A DNA stretch of 60,679 bases, from NCBI GenBank assembly GCA_903871935.1, contig CAIQIQ010000002.1, forward strand, positions 1 to 60,679, written 5' to 3'. The translations under genes and the position numbers were made by a program. The notes beneath the pieces are model-generated. The model ran no database searches. It had not been told where the DNA came from and worked only from the letters and a program-made list of their open reading frames with translations. This stretch comes from an uncultured Phycisphaerales bacterium (GTDB lineage Bacteria > Planctomycetota > Phycisphaerae > Tepidisphaerales > Tepidisphaeraceae). Positions 17,309 through 26,957 of the stretch are shown piece by piece. The stretch's first letter is position 1. Every line of letters begins with the position of its first letter.

Positions 17309-18307
17309 ATGCCGGAACAAATCACGATCATTGGTGACGGTGCCATGGGGATGGTGTGCGCGCTGCTCCTGAGCAGCAACGGACACCGCGTACGCATATG
17401 GGGAGCATTCCCTGCTGACATCGAGCTCCTGCGCAGCGCGCGAGAAAACCCGCGCCGGCTTCCGCACGCGCGGCTGCCTGATGCAATCGAACTGACCGCC
17501 GATGACACGCCTGCCTTCGCCGATACCAGCCTGGTTATCTGCGCGGTGCCAACCCAGCATCTTCGAACGGTCTGGACGCGGCTCAAACCACACTTCCCCG
17601 CATCCGTGCCGGTGGTGTCGTGCGCCAAGGGCATTGAGACCAACTCGCTGCTGCGCCCGACCCAGATCATCGCCGAAGTGCTTGGGCCAGTGGTAAACCT
17701 GTGCGCACTATCCGGACCCAACATCGCCGCCGAGATCGCGCGGCAACTGCCCGCCACCGCGGTTGCCGCGGGCGCTGCGACACTGACCCAACGCGTTCAA
17801 ACTGCATTCAGCAACCGCACCTTCCGCGTCTATACCAACGACGACGTGATCGGCGTCGAGATCGCCGGAGCCGTGAAGAACATCATCGCCTTGGCCGCCG
17901 GGATGGTCGATGGACTGGGCCTGGGATGCAACGCCAAGGCCGCCCTGCTCACCCGCGGCCTGGTAGAGATCACGCGGCTGGGCGTAGCCATGGGAGCCCG
18001 CGAGGAGACCTTCTATGGGCTCGCTGGCCTGGGCGATCTGGTGACCACCTGCATCAGCCTGGACGGTCGCAACCGCAGCACTGGCGAGCAGCTTGGCAAA
18101 GGCCGCACGCTGCAAGAAGTGCTAGCGGGCACTGCATCCGTAGTCGAAGGCGTGCCGACCACCAAAGCCGTTAAAGATCTGGCTCGTCGCTACAAGATCG
18201 AGATGCCAATCACCGAAGCGGTTCACGCCATCCTGTTCGAAAACGTCCGCCCGGCCGACGCCCTGACCCAACTGATGACCCGGCAATCGCGCCCGGAACG
18301 CCAGTAG
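17309..18307 (+). CDS. gpsA: Glycerol-3-phosphate dehydrogenase [NAD(P)+]
   Basis: GpsA makes sn-glycerol 3-phosphate from dihydroxyacetone phosphate for phospholipid synthesis. The 332-residue protein has the dinucleotide motif GDGAMG at residues 9-14 (a variant of GxGxxG). It also has the LSGPNIAAEIA segment, the catalytic lysine in EIAGAVKNIIALAAG, and the GLAGLGDLVTTCISLDGRNR substrate motif. Its length is normal for the family. It follows the sigma factor gene on the same strand. Confidence 0.95.
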   Translation: MPEQITIIGDGAMGMVCALLLSSNGHRVRIWGAFPADIELLRSARENPRRLPHARLPDAIELTADDTPAFADTSLVICAVPTQHLRTVWTRLKPHFPASVPVVSCAKGIETNSLLRPTQIIAEVLGPVVNLCALSGPNIAAEIARQLPATAVAAGAATLTQRVQTAFSNRTFRVYTNDDVIGVEIAGAVKNIIALAAGMVDGLGLGCNAKAALLTRGLVEITRLGVAMGAREETFYGLAGLGDLVTTCISLDGRNRSTGEQLGKGRTLQEVLAGTASVVEGVPTTKAVKDLARRYKIEMPITEAVHAILFENVRPADALTQLMTRQSRPERQ

Positions 18308-18332
18308 GGCCGGTGACCTCACGCGGCCCTAC
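18304..18332. terminator. Candidate bidirectional terminator between gpsA and dapB
   Basis: GTAGGGCCG (18304-18312) pairs perfectly with CGGCCCTAC (18324-18332) across an 11-nt loop. It overlaps the stop codons of the convergent gpsA and dapB genes. No T-run is present, so it may act as an attenuating or RNA-stabilising stem rather than a strong intrinsic terminator. Confidence 0.45.
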
Positions 18333-19117
18333 AGCCCCAACACATCGGCCATGGTGTACCGCCCGGGCTTCCGGCCAGCCAGCCAGTCGGCCGCCTTGAG
18401 CGCTCCATGCGCGAAGGTGTCGCGCGTCGTCGCGGTGTGAGTCACTTCCAGGCGTTCACCCAACGCCCCAAAGTAAACCGTGTGCCTGCCCACTTCATCA
18501 CCCAGGCGCAGCGATTGCATTCCGATCTCGCCTCGCTTGCGCGGGCAGTCATCGCCATGGCGGCTCTGCACCAAGGCATCGCGACCCTTGCCTGTTGACT
18601 TCAAGATGGCCTCGGCAATCCCCATCGCTGTTCCTGAAGGGGCATCCTTCTTGAACCGATGGTGCAGTTCCGTAATCTCAATGTCGTAGTCATCGCCAAG
18701 AACCTTCGCCATCTGGGCGGCCACCTTGAACAGCAGATTCACGCCCATGCTCATATTCGGGGCCTGCAGAATGGCAATATCGGCCGCCGCCTCATCAATC
18801 AGGTTATGATCGGCCTGCTGCAGCCCGGTCGTTCCGATGACCATCGCGATCCCCTTCTCTCGGCAGATCTTGATCATCGCACGGGTGGCGGCCGGCGCAG
18901 TAAAGTCGATCACCACCTGCGGCACATCCACCAGATCGGCAAATATGGCGATGCCAATCCGCCCGATCCCGGCGACTTCGCCAGCATCCTGGCCGATGGC
19001 CGAATGCCCCGGCCGCTCGGTGGCCGCCACGACCCGCAACTCCTCATGCTGCCGCGAGAGCGCAATCAACCGCAGACCCATTCGTCCCGCCGCACCGACA
19101 ATCGCTATATTGGTCAT
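18329..19117 (-). CDS. dapB: 4-hydroxy-tetrahydrodipicolinate reductase
   Basis: DapB performs the NAD(P)H-dependent reduction in lysine and diaminopimelate synthesis. The 262-residue protein starts MTNIAIVGAAGRMG (nucleotide-binding GxxGxxG). It has VVIDFTAPAAT, GTTGLQ, the APNMSMGVNLL strand and the substrate signature ELHHRFKKDAPSGTA with the catalytic His and Lys. The C-terminal RDTFAHGALKAADWL is also typical. The open frame extends 71 codons upstream, but this start matches the family. Diaminopimelate synthesis implies a peptidoglycan or lysine need. Confidence 0.95.
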   Translation of the reverse strand: MTNIAIVGAAGRMGLRLIALSRQHEELRVVAATERPGHSAIGQDAGEVAGIGRIGIAIFADLVDVPQVVIDFTAPAATRAMIKICREKGIAMVIGTTGLQQADHNLIDEAAADIAILQAPNMSMGVNLLFKVAAQMAKVLGDDYDIEITELHHRFKKDAPSGTAMGIAEAILKSTGKGRDALVQSRHGDDCPRKRGEIGMQSLRLGDEVGRHTVYFGALGERLEVTHTATTRDTFAHGALKAADWLAGRKPGRYTMADVLGL

Positions 19118-19253
19118 GACAATGCCTCTGTTTCCTGTTCTCGCCAGCAGAAACAGGCTACCGCACTGGGGCACAATCGCCAAGTGGCATCTTGGCCTTT
19201 GCGAGCCAGTCCAAGTACTATTGTGCCCCAAGCCCGACCATTGGAGAGAAAAC

Positions 19254-20681
19254 CTGAAGAACCCCAGATTCATACTGCTCATCACCAGCGACCAGCAAAG
19301 AGCCGATTCGCTTGGGACGTACGGGAGCAAGACCGCCAGGAGCCCTCACCTTGACGCCCTGGGCGCAGAAGGCACCGTATTTGAGCGAGCCTATTGCAGC
19401 AACTCCATCTGCATCCCCAGCAGGGCATGCATCGTCACCGGACGATATCCTCATCAGCACGGCGTGGAGTATATGGAAGATGTCGTTGATGACACTCCCG
19501 GCCTTCCTCCCTGGGAAACAACCTTTATGGAGCGGCTGCAGCGCGCTGGCATCAGGACCGCAGCCTTCGGGAAGATGCACCTTTATCCCCTCCCCCCAAG
19601 AGGTTTTGATGAGATGAAACTCACAGGGGGACAAGGGGCACGATGGGAGGTCTCAAGCGGTTCGCCTCTTGGTCCCGGACCGTTGGGAGAAGAGTATGCA
19701 TCCTGGCTCGACCAAAAGAGGCCGGGCGCGTACGAGAGCATCTACGCGCAACGGCGCACCGAAGAATACAAACGGCACAGGTCGGCCGTGACCAGCGTGC
19801 TCTCGTTCGATGAATACGTGGACACCTGGACGGCAGACAACACCATCGACTATTTCCGGCGTCACAGGGATAGCACCAGCCCCATCTTCGCATGGTGCGG
19901 CTTCTGCAATCCGCACGCCCCCTATGATGCCCCAAAACCGTACGACAGCATGTACGACCCGGCGAAGATGACCATTTCCGACACCTTTATGAGGGACATG
20001 TCCGACCGGCCGGCCCATTACATGAAAAGACAGGGGATCTCGGGAAAGAACCTGACGCCTGATATGCTCAAGCGCATCATGGCCTATTACTTCGGGCTGT
20101 GCACGATGGTAGACGACCTTTGCGGAAGGATCTTCAATCAGCTTAAGGCGATGGGCATCTGGGAAGAAACACTCGTGATCTTCACGACCGATCACGGTGA
20201 ACTGCTGGGCGACTACGGGCTTTTCAACAAGAACTGTTTCTTCGAATCCGTCATCAACGTGCCGCTCATCATCAAGCCGGCCGGAGGGCATCCCGCGGTC
20301 CGGCGGACCAAAGGCATGGCCGAGCTGATCGATATCGCAGCTACCGTGTTGCAGAGCGCCGGGATAGAGAAGCCGCCTTTTATGGAAGCCGACAGCTTAC
20401 TTCCTGTTATGGAAGGAAAGTCGCCAGGCAAGGGGCTGATACTCTCGGAATACACGGAAGGTGACCGCTCAAGGAAAGGCAAGTGCGTAAGAACTGCCCG
20501 GTACAAATACAACTTCTGGATGCCGGGAAGCGAAGAAGAGCTTTACGACATGGATACGGACCCCTTGGAAACGAGAAACATCGCGGGAGACCCGGCGTAC
20601 GCGGGGATACTCTCGGACATGCGAGTAAAGATGATCTCGAGACTCACCGACAGCGAGAAGCCCCTTCTGGGCCCGGGATGA
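19254..20681 (+). CDS. Sulfatase (formylglycine type)
   Basis: A 475-residue arylsulfatase-family hydrolase. Near the N-terminus is the metal-binding LLITSDQQRADSLG. The modification motif is C-I-P-S-R at residues 53-57; Cys53 would become formylglycine. TTDHGELLGDYGLFNK follows further on. There is no ATG near the start. A CTG at 19254 with GGAG 7 nt upstream (19243-19246) fits best, and an in-frame TTG at 19221 is an alternative. No signal peptide is visible, so it would be cytoplasmic unless the start is further upstream. AGG/AGA arginine codons and GGA/GGG glycine are more frequent here than in neighbours, suggesting transfer. The substrate is unknown (a sulfated glycan or choline-sulfate-like ester). 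Its 3' end overlaps mocA on the other strand. Confidence 0.85.
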   Translation: MKNPRFILLITSDQQRADSLGTYGSKTARSPHLDALGAEGTVFERAYCSNSICIPSRACIVTGRYPHQHGVEYMEDVVDDTPGLPPWETTFMERLQRAGIRTAAFGKMHLYPLPPRGFDEMKLTGGQGARWEVSSGSPLGPGPLGEEYASWLDQKRPGAYESIYAQRRTEEYKRHRSAVTSVLSFDEYVDTWTADNTIDYFRRHRDSTSPIFAWCGFCNPHAPYDAPKPYDSMYDPAKMTISDTFMRDMSDRPAHYMKRQGISGKNLTPDMLKRIMAYYFGLCTMVDDLCGRIFNQLKAMGIWEETLVIFTTDHGELLGDYGLFNKNCFFESVINVPLIIKPAGGHPAVRRTKGMAELIDIAATVLQSAGIEKPPFMEADSLLPVMEGKSPGKGLILSEYTEGDRSRKGKCVRTARYKYNFWMPGSEEELYDMDTDPLETRNIAGDPAYAGILSDMRVKMISRLTDSEKPLLGPG

Positions 20682-21267
20682 GATGTGCGCCTACTTCGCG
20701 GCGATAGTCTTCCGGATAGTCCATGTCGCTGAGCACGGATGAGCTCGCAACCGGCACATCGAGGCGATCACCCGCGTGGGCTTGGAGCAGACCACGGAGC
20801 CCGACATCGTCGTACCCGGTGAGGATCTCCTCACGATAGCGCGTCGAGAATAGCAGAGGATGGCCGGTCTTGCCGTCATGCATGGGAACGATGATGCTTC
20901 GACCAGCAGCGTTGCCGGCCTCAATCAATTGGCGAATCAGCTCGGAGGTGATGCTGGGTTGGTCGCCGAGCACGACAAGGACGGCATCGATTTCCACCGG
21001 CACGGCGCGCAGGCCGCAGCGCACGGAAGAAAGCATGTCGCCTTCGGTGTCGGGGTTGGGCACGAATTCCACGCTTTGGCCGACCAAAGCTGACTTGATA
21101 GCGGCGGCATCGTGGCCGACGACGATGATCGTCCGGTCGACGGGGCTGGCGAGGACCTGGGCGGCGATATGTCCGATGACCGTCCGGCCGGCGAAGGGCA
21201 ATAACAGTTTCTGGGTACCCATGCGTCGGGATCGGCCGGCGGCGAGGATGATGGCGCAGGTGTTCAG
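20644..21267 (-). CDS. Molybdenum cofactor nucleotidyltransferase, MocA-like
   Basis: A nucleotidyltransferase of the MobA/MocA type, about 207 residues. It has the signature TCAIILAAGRSRRMG with lysine in KLLLPFAGRTVIGH, the VVLGDQPSI strand and GKTGHPLLFS. MocA adds CMP to the molybdopterin cofactor for xanthine dehydrogenase-family enzymes. The start is unclear: a CTG at 21267 with GGAGG just before it is the best candidate in frame. A five-residue ATG mini-frame overlaps that ribosome site. It is the last gene of the molybdenum hydroxylase operon, 16 nt after xdhC, and overlaps the convergent sulfatase by 38 bp. Confidence 0.8.
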   Translation of the reverse strand: MNTCAIILAAGRSRRMGTQKLLLPFAGRTVIGHIAAQVLASPVDRTIIVVGHDAAAIKSALVGQSVEFVPNPDTEGDMLSSVRCGLRAVPVEIDAVLVVLGDQPSITSELIRQLIEAGNAAGRSIIVPMHDGKTGHPLLFSTRYREEILTGYDDVGLRGLLQAHAGDRLDVPVASSSVLSDMDYPEDYRREVGAHLIPGPEGASRCR

Positions 21268-21283
21268 GAATCCTCCATTAGTG

Positions 21284-22339
21284 TTACACCTTCGCTTTGC
21301 GGCGCACGGCAATGAGCTGGGCCACGATGCTGACGGCGATCTCCGAGACGGTCTGGGCGCCGATGTCCAGGCCAATCGGGGCATGCAGGCGCACGAGTTG
21401 TTCCTGGGTCGCGGACCCGCCCTCCCGCAGATCTTGCCGGATCATCGCCACTTTGCGGCGGCTGCCGATCATACCAAGGTACGCGGCGGGCCTTCGGAGG
21501 CACGCGGCCAGCGCTCGCTTGTCGTGAAGGTGGCCGCGGGTGACGATGGCGATATAGGTGTCCTGGTCGATGGAGAAGTGTTCAATCTCCCCGGCGATAT
21601 CGCCACAGCGGGTGATGGTGCCAGGCGGGTAGAGCGAAGGATCGACGAACTCGGGCCGATCATCGATGACCACGATGTCGAAGCCCACCAGACTTGCATG
21701 CAGCGCCAGCGCCTGACCAACGTGTCCACCGCCGGCGATCAGCAGCAGCGGTGCAGGGACGATCGGCTCGACAAGACCTTCCAGGCGTGCAGGCGACCGG
21801 TCTTGGGAAAGCTGTGCCTGCTGTGCTGCAATAGCCGCGCGAATCACGTCAACGGGAGGAAACTCGATGTCCCCCGGCGGCGTATCGCCTTCAAACCAGC
21901 GTACTCGTACTCGCACCGTTGGATCGGACTGAACGGTCGTCAGCAGCACGCCTCGTCGGCGCAAGCGGCGAGCTTCGGCGGCCGCGGCATACGCTTGGAT
22001 GTGATCGCCAATAGTGGGATCGATCAAGACCCGCATGGTCCCGCCACAGATGGGGCGGCCATCCTGAGCGTCATTTCCCTCCAGTGCAAAATCGAAGATA
22101 AGCGGGCACCTGGACTGGATCGCGGAAATCGCCTGGCGTTGCGCTTCGGCTTCGACCTGTCCACCGCCGATCGTGCCGTGGATAGCGCCGGAGGAGTCGA
22201 TCAGAGCCTTGGTGCCGGCTTTACGCGGCGTCGACCCTGTTGCCTGAAGGACCACCGCCAGCGCGAACGGACGGTCTTCCGCTGCCCAATCGGCGATCGT
22301 CTGATGAATGTCGACCACGGAAAAACCCCGTGTCTTCAT
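21284..22339 (-). CDS. xdhC: XdhC/CoxI-family molybdenum hydroxylase accessory protein
   Basis: XdhC proteins bind the molybdenum cofactor, promote its sulfuration and insert it into xanthine dehydrogenase-type enzymes. The 351-residue protein has the N-terminal XdhC/CoxI domain (ALAVVLQATGSTPRKAGTK and GTIGGGQVEAEA). Its C-terminal Rossmann domain has LLIAGGGHVGQALA, VVIDDRPEFV and YLGMIGSRRKV. The location between the catalytic subunit and the MocA-like gene supports the role. Confidence 0.92.
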   Translation of the reverse strand: MKTRGFSVVDIHQTIADWAAEDRPFALAVVLQATGSTPRKAGTKALIDSSGAIHGTIGGGQVEAEAQRQAISAIQSRCPLIFDFALEGNDAQDGRPICGGTMRVLIDPTIGDHIQAYAAAAEARRLRRRGVLLTTVQSDPTVRVRVRWFEGDTPPGDIEFPPVDVIRAAIAAQQAQLSQDRSPARLEGLVEPIVPAPLLLIAGGGHVGQALALHASLVGFDIVVIDDRPEFVDPSLYPPGTITRCGDIAGEIEHFSIDQDTYIAIVTRGHLHDKRALAACLRRPAAYLGMIGSRRKVAMIRQDLREGGSATQEQLVRLHAPIGLDIGAQTVSEIAVSIVAQLIAVRRKAKV

Positions 22340-22367
22340 GGCATACCCCGCGCAGCGAGCTGCGCCT

Positions 22368-24497
22368 CTACAACTTCACCGGCATTTGGCGAATGCGCTG
22401 GCCGGTCGCGTGGAACACCGCGTTGGCGATCGCGGGGGCAACTGCGATGATCGGCGTCTCACCGGCGCCGACCGAGGGCAGGTCCGGACGATCCAACGCG
22501 TGGACGTCCAGTTCCGGAAGATCCGCGAATCGCGGCACCCCGTAACCCCAGAACGATGCGTTAGTGATCTGGCCATTTTGAAAGCGCATCTCCTCGCGCA
22601 GTGCCGGTCCGATGCCCATCGTGATGCACCCTTGGATCTGCGACAGCAGATTGGCCGGGTTTATCACAGCACCGCACTCGAAGACTTCGCAGACATGCTG
22701 GACGACGATGCGTCCCTCGCGGATCGCGATCTGCACGCAGGCCGCCACATACGAACCCTTCTCGGTTCCGCACGCCAGCCCAACGCCAGTGTTCGCCTCC
22801 TTCTTGGCTCGCCGTCCGGCCCAGTCAAACCGCTTGGCGGCGGCATCCAGAACCGCCGACAGGCGGGCGTTGTCCAGGTGCGCCATACGGAACGCCAGCG
22901 GATCGCTCCCGGCCAGCGTCGCCAGTTCATCCATAAAACTCTCACGCGCGAAGTTGTTGGCTGTGGCGGCCAAGGCGCGATACGAGGCTTGCCGCAGCGG
23001 TGAATCGGAGCCAACAAACTGGCACTTAATCTTGCCGGCACGGTACGGGGTATCGACGGCCGAACCGCCGGAGTTGATGTTCACGAAGTGCCAGCATGTC
23101 AGCGCGCCTTTGGCGTCCAGGCTGGCTTCGACGTCGATCACTGCCGCAGGGCGGAAACAGGCCCAGGTGAATTCCTCCTCGCGCGTCCAGCGCACGAGCA
23201 CCGGCTTGCCCGCCGCCTGGGCCAGCCGGGCTGCCTCAATATGCGCATCGGGCGAATGTTTACCGCCGAAGCCGCCGCCGAAATCCGGCACGATGACGCG
23301 CACACGATCGCGAGAGAGATTCAGCGCGCGGGCGAGTTCCTGCTGACATCCGAACGGGTTTTGCGACCCGGTCCACACCGTTAGCTTCCCATCCTGCCAT
23401 TCCGCGACGCCCACCCGCGGCTCAAGCGGCGCGTGCTGAACGTAGGCGACATGATAGGTCTGGCGAAGTGACTTGCCCGCCGCCGCCATTTCATCGGCAA
23501 ACGGGTTCTTCGGCACACCGCCCTGGGCATGTTCTCTCAGATAATCAAACACCTTCTCGCTGGAGGGGTGCTCAGCCGCTTCCCACGACGCGGTGCCGGC
23601 AATGGCCATCAATGCTTGCTCGGCGGCAAAGAGCGCCGGTGCCGCCACGCCGACAAAAGAGCCATCCTGAACGACGACAACATCTTTCATCGCTTTGGCA
23701 CGAGACAGGTCGATAGCCTTCAGCTTAGCGCCGTACGAAGGCGCGCGGAGGATTTTGCCATAGAGCATGCCCGGCCGCGTAATGTCTGATGGATACTGAT
23801 GGACGCCGGTCACAAGGTCCCGTCCATTGGGACGCGGAACCGAAGTGCCCATGACTTTCCATTCCTTCACAGGCGTGACTGTGACGCCCGACGGGATGGA
23901 CTGCTCCAGCGCCTTTGACTGTCCTTCATCGGCCGCCAGATCCGCATAGCTCAACTCGTGCCCAGCCGTGCCATCGGTCACTTTCCCATCACGCATCTGC
24001 ACGGCCTTCTCTTCAACCCCCCAGCGCCGGCCGGCCATCGCAATCAGCAGGTTGCGCGCAGCGGCAGCCCCCTGGCGGATCGCCGGGACCGTCGAGGGCG
24101 TCGAACGGCTCCCCGCGGTCATGCCATCATCGGGAACCAGGCCAGTGTCGGCCATAATCAACTGCACCCGGCTCGCCGGCACACCCAGTTCCTCGGCCGC
24201 CGCCTGCGTCAGTTCGGCCCGAGCGCCCTGGCCTCCTTCAACCTTGCCGGTCATGACCGTAATCAGACCATCCTTCGCGATGTGCACGCGAGCGCTGACG
24301 ACCATGCCGCGGGCCTCACCTCGTCCGCCGCCGCCCTGCTGGCCCAGCGCCGGGAATGGCAGCACGCTGATGAGCAGGCCACCGCCGAGTATCTGCACAA
24401 ATTGTCGTCGGCTAAGGCCACTGGATGACTGATCGCTGGACATCGGCGATTGACCAGCGACGTTTTCCCATTCGAGATCGGTTGAATCTGTTGACAT
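22368..24497 (-). CDS. Molybdopterin-binding subunit, xanthine dehydrogenase family, Tat-exported
   Basis: A 709-residue catalytic subunit of a molybdenum hydroxylase, of the IorB/aldehyde-oxidase type. A twin-arginine signal SRRQFVQILGGGLLISVLPF (about residues 27-46) predicts folded export to the periplasm. The body contains the molybdopterin segments GQGARAELTQAAAEELGV, FGGGFGGKH and VEASLDAKGALTCW, with GVGLACGTEKGSY near the C-terminus and MGIGPALREEM. The ATG with GGGAGGTAAAGG upstream fixes the start. The small [2Fe-2S] subunit, without its own signal, is 5 nt upstream and would ride along. No FAD subunit gene is present, so this is a two-subunit enzyme. The substrate is unknown (an aldehyde or N-heterocycle). 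Confidence 0.88.
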   Translation of the reverse strand: MSTDSTDLEWENVAGQSPMSSDQSSSGLSRRQFVQILGGGLLISVLPFPALGQQGGGGRGEARGMVVSARVHIAKDGLITVMTGKVEGGQGARAELTQAAAEELGVPASRVQLIMADTGLVPDDGMTAGSRSTPSTVPAIRQGAAAARNLLIAMAGRRWGVEEKAVQMRDGKVTDGTAGHELSYADLAADEGQSKALEQSIPSGVTVTPVKEWKVMGTSVPRPNGRDLVTGVHQYPSDITRPGMLYGKILRAPSYGAKLKAIDLSRAKAMKDVVVVQDGSFVGVAAPALFAAEQALMAIAGTASWEAAEHPSSEKVFDYLREHAQGGVPKNPFADEMAAAGKSLRQTYHVAYVQHAPLEPRVGVAEWQDGKLTVWTGSQNPFGCQQELARALNLSRDRVRVIVPDFGGGFGGKHSPDAHIEAARLAQAAGKPVLVRWTREEEFTWACFRPAAVIDVEASLDAKGALTCWHFVNINSGGSAVDTPYRAGKIKCQFVGSDSPLRQASYRALAATANNFARESFMDELATLAGSDPLAFRMAHLDNARLSAVLDAAAKRFDWAGRRAKKEANTGVGLACGTEKGSYVAACVQIAIREGRIVVQHVCEVFECGAVINPANLLSQIQGCITMGIGPALREEMRFQNGQITNASFWGYGVPRFADLPELDVHALDRPDLPSVGAGETPIIAVAPAIANAVFHATGQRIRQMPVKL

Positions 24498-24502
24498 GGC
24501 CT

Positions 24503-24973
24503 TTACCTCCCTGCCTGTCCGGCGGCGCGACGCACGGCCTTGAAGATCTTCGTATAACCGCAACACCGACAGAGATTCCCATCCAGCGCGGTTACGATTT
24601 GGGCATCAGTAGGATTGGGCGTCTGGCTCAGCAATGCCACCGTGGCCAGGATCATGCCCGGCGAGCAATATCCGCACTGGAAAGCCCCCTCCGCCAGGAA
24701 CGCTTCCTGCACCGGGTGCAACGCATCACCTTTGGCCAGGCCCTCGATGGTAAGCACCGATTTGCCGGCCACCTCGGACACCGGCGTGCTGCACGAGAAA
24801 GCCCTCTTGCCATCGATCAGCACCGAGCAGGCGCCGCATTGTGCCGCGCCGCAGCCGAATTTCGTCCCGGTGAGGTGCAGGTCCTCGCGCAACACATCCA
24901 GCAGAGGCCGCTTGGGATCGGTAGTGATGGTCTGGATCTGTCCGTTGACTGTGAAGGTGATCGTCACATCCAT
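24503..24973 (-). CDS. [2Fe-2S] subunit of molybdenum hydroxylase
   Basis: A 156-residue electron-transfer subunit. The plant-type [2Fe-2S] site has the pattern FGCGAAQCGACSVLIDG...C, and the second cluster domain has CGYCSPGM and CRCCGY. Its length is normal for the family (about 155). The start matches MDVTITFTVNGQ; 46 upstream codons in frame are not expected to be translated. It is the first gene of the operon that continues into the Tat-exported large subunit, XdhC and the MocA-like gene. Confidence 0.93.
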   Translation of the reverse strand: MDVTITFTVNGQIQTITTDPKRPLLDVLREDLHLTGTKFGCGAAQCGACSVLIDGKRAFSCSTPVSEVAGKSVLTIEGLAKGDALHPVQEAFLAEGAFQCGYCSPGMILATVALLSQTPNPTDAQIVTALDGNLCRCCGYTKIFKAVRRAAGQAGR

Positions 24974-25129
24974 AGGATGAGCCTTTCGATCTGAAAAGCC
25001 GTTTGGCAGGCCAGACCTCGACTGGACTTCCCGTAGACTGTCCGCCAGCCCATGTATTGGACCGTTCCAGGCAGCGGAAGGCAAGGGTCTTCCTGATTGG
25101 TTTGGCAGCAATCCCCCGCCGAAGATCCG

Positions 25130-26773
25130 CTATCCATCGATGCGCACCAGTGTGAGCACCGCATCTTTGAACCAGCAATAGTCGTCTTTACCGGACTGCT
25201 CGCCGGCAACAGCCATAAACATAAGTTGTCCGGCACCGCCGGGAACTTCAACCATCCCGGTGGCTTCTTGCCAGCCATCCGTGCCGGCAGCCGCGGCCGG
25301 TACAAGACGCACATTACTGGCCTGGGCGGTCCATTTCCCATCCGTTGATTTCCAGCCGATGCTCAGGACCCCCTGGCTTCGTCCCCCGGATTTCACGCGC
25401 AGGCGCACTGCGAATACTGAACCGGGTTTGACCTTCGTGATGCTGTAGACGACCGCATCCTTTCCGCCACGAATTTCCGCGTGTCCGTCCGCACAGGTGA
25501 AAGTGCCGCGGGAATCCTCGGATTGCCAGGTCTCCCAGCCGGTGGGCACTTTGCCGTCTGTTTTGGCAAAATCGGGATTGGGCAGCAGATTTGCCGGGCC
25601 TTTCGCCTCAGCGACAAGAGCTCGCGCAAATCCTGCCGGGTCCGTCGCACAGCGTATCGCATTGATAGCACCAGGCAGTTTCTGCGCCCACGTTTGTGAT
25701 TTTGCATCGCCACCGGGCCACCAGCGCGCTTGCTCCCCGTAGAGCCATACCACGCCATCGCTTGCCGCCAGCGCCGAAGAGATATTCGCGGCCAGTCGGC
25801 GTGCCGGAGATGACCCTGCGTGATCAATGCGCCACGGGTTGCCGGGCGGATTAACGTAGGCGTCCAGATAAAGACTCTGGCCGATCCGCAGCGCCCGCGC
25901 AAACTTGTCTCGGTTTTCCGCCGCTAGAAACTCAGGCAGGCGAAGGCGTTCGCGAGTGAAGGCGGCGTTGTATTCGCTGGGCGAATTGGCTCGGTAGCCG
26001 ATATCCTCAGTGCCCTCGATGATGCTGATTGTCGCCGGCGCAACATCCATCCATCCATCCACAAATGATGGCTGCAGTCCGTAGGTGTCAGGTTCCAATG
26101 CCCGATTCAGATCGCCCGAATCAAGCACGCCCAGCATGTCGGAGAACAGGCGATAAGCGAAGATCGAGACCTCGGGAAACTCCTCGCCAACGGCGCGCAT
26201 GACTTCCTGGCCGCGCTCCCGAGCCTTTGCTCGATACTCTGAGAACGAATGTTGCCCGGCTTTCATCTGTGCGGCATAGCAGAATTGCTTGAACGGTTTG
26301 ACATACGGCTCCGCATCGTAGAGCAGCCCGCGCAGCCCGCCCTGTTTCGCCAGCCGCGCCAGCAACCGCCAATGATTCACAACCTCGCGCCAACCGGCAT
26401 CGTCAAACCAATCCACATCCCCGGGCATCGCATTCATCATCAGGAAGGTCGACGGGGTCCTCGTCGGCTTTGCAGCACGCAGATCCGCCAGGGCAGTGCT
26501 AAAGTCCTCCCATTGCCAGCTCTCGCGTGAGAACGCATTACGCGCATCCACCTCGGCCCCATTCGCTCCCCTGCGAGTCGGGCGAATCGTGGTGCCGTCG
26601 AACACGCCCCACTTTTCGAACTCCGCGATATTCTTGCGATACTCCGCCGGACTTGGCGAATCCCAACCGGTGACAATCAGCGGCGGTCGCGCTTCGGCAA
26701 CACTCGCTACCGCCAAGATCGCGAGGTAAATCACGGCGCTCGCTTTCGTCACGATGTTCGGTTTGTAGTCCAT
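25130..26773 (-). CDS. Secreted glycosidase-like protein with C-terminal CBM-like domain
   Basis: A 547-residue exported protein. The signal peptide is a hydrophobic run ending VASVAEA near residue 28, then a putative TIM-barrel region with DSPSPAEYRKNIAEFEKWGV. The barrel has acidic residues in GDVDWFDDAGW, LLYDAEPY and IIEGTED. The C-terminal 150 residues (from LLPNPDFAKTDG) look like a jelly-roll carbohydrate-binding module: NPDF.., GWETW, VKPGSVFAVRLRVK and the closing strand ...MFMAVAGEQSGKDDYCWFKD. No known GH family could be named; the catalytic residues are only guesses. GAGG precedes the ATG at 26773. Confidence 0.65.
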   Translation of the reverse strand: MDYKPNIVTKASAVIYLAILAVASVAEARPPLIVTGWDSPSPAEYRKNIAEFEKWGVFDGTTIRPTRRGANGAEVDARNAFSRESWQWEDFSTALADLRAAKPTRTPSTFLMMNAMPGDVDWFDDAGWREVVNHWRLLARLAKQGGLRGLLYDAEPYVKPFKQFCYAAQMKAGQHSFSEYRAKARERGQEVMRAVGEEFPEVSIFAYRLFSDMLGVLDSGDLNRALEPDTYGLQPSFVDGWMDVAPATISIIEGTEDIGYRANSPSEYNAAFTRERLRLPEFLAAENRDKFARALRIGQSLYLDAYVNPPGNPWRIDHAGSSPARRLAANISSALAASDGVVWLYGEQARWWPGGDAKSQTWAQKLPGAINAIRCATDPAGFARALVAEAKGPANLLPNPDFAKTDGKVPTGWETWQSEDSRGTFTCADGHAEIRGGKDAVVYSITKVKPGSVFAVRLRVKSGGRSQGVLSIGWKSTDGKWTAQASNVRLVPAAAAGTDGWQEATGMVEVPGGAGQLMFMAVAGEQSGKDDYCWFKDAVLTLVRIDG

Positions 26774-26957
26774 GGTCGCCTCGATCGTGCATGGTGACAC
26801 ACGTGCGCGTTGCCATCCTCCCCACACCGGCGGTCACATGCAAGCACAATCCGGCAACCCGCTTCACCAGGCGGTTACCTCTACCTTCTGCGCCTCAGCC
26901 CCGAAGGGGCGCAATTGCACCGCCCTGGGTGCAGCGTAATCGCGAAACCCTGGGTAA

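Noticed and set aside
20870..22450. A 526-codon open frame on the plus strand across mocA and xdhC
   Set aside because: Antisense to two clearly recognisable genes; no plausible protein.
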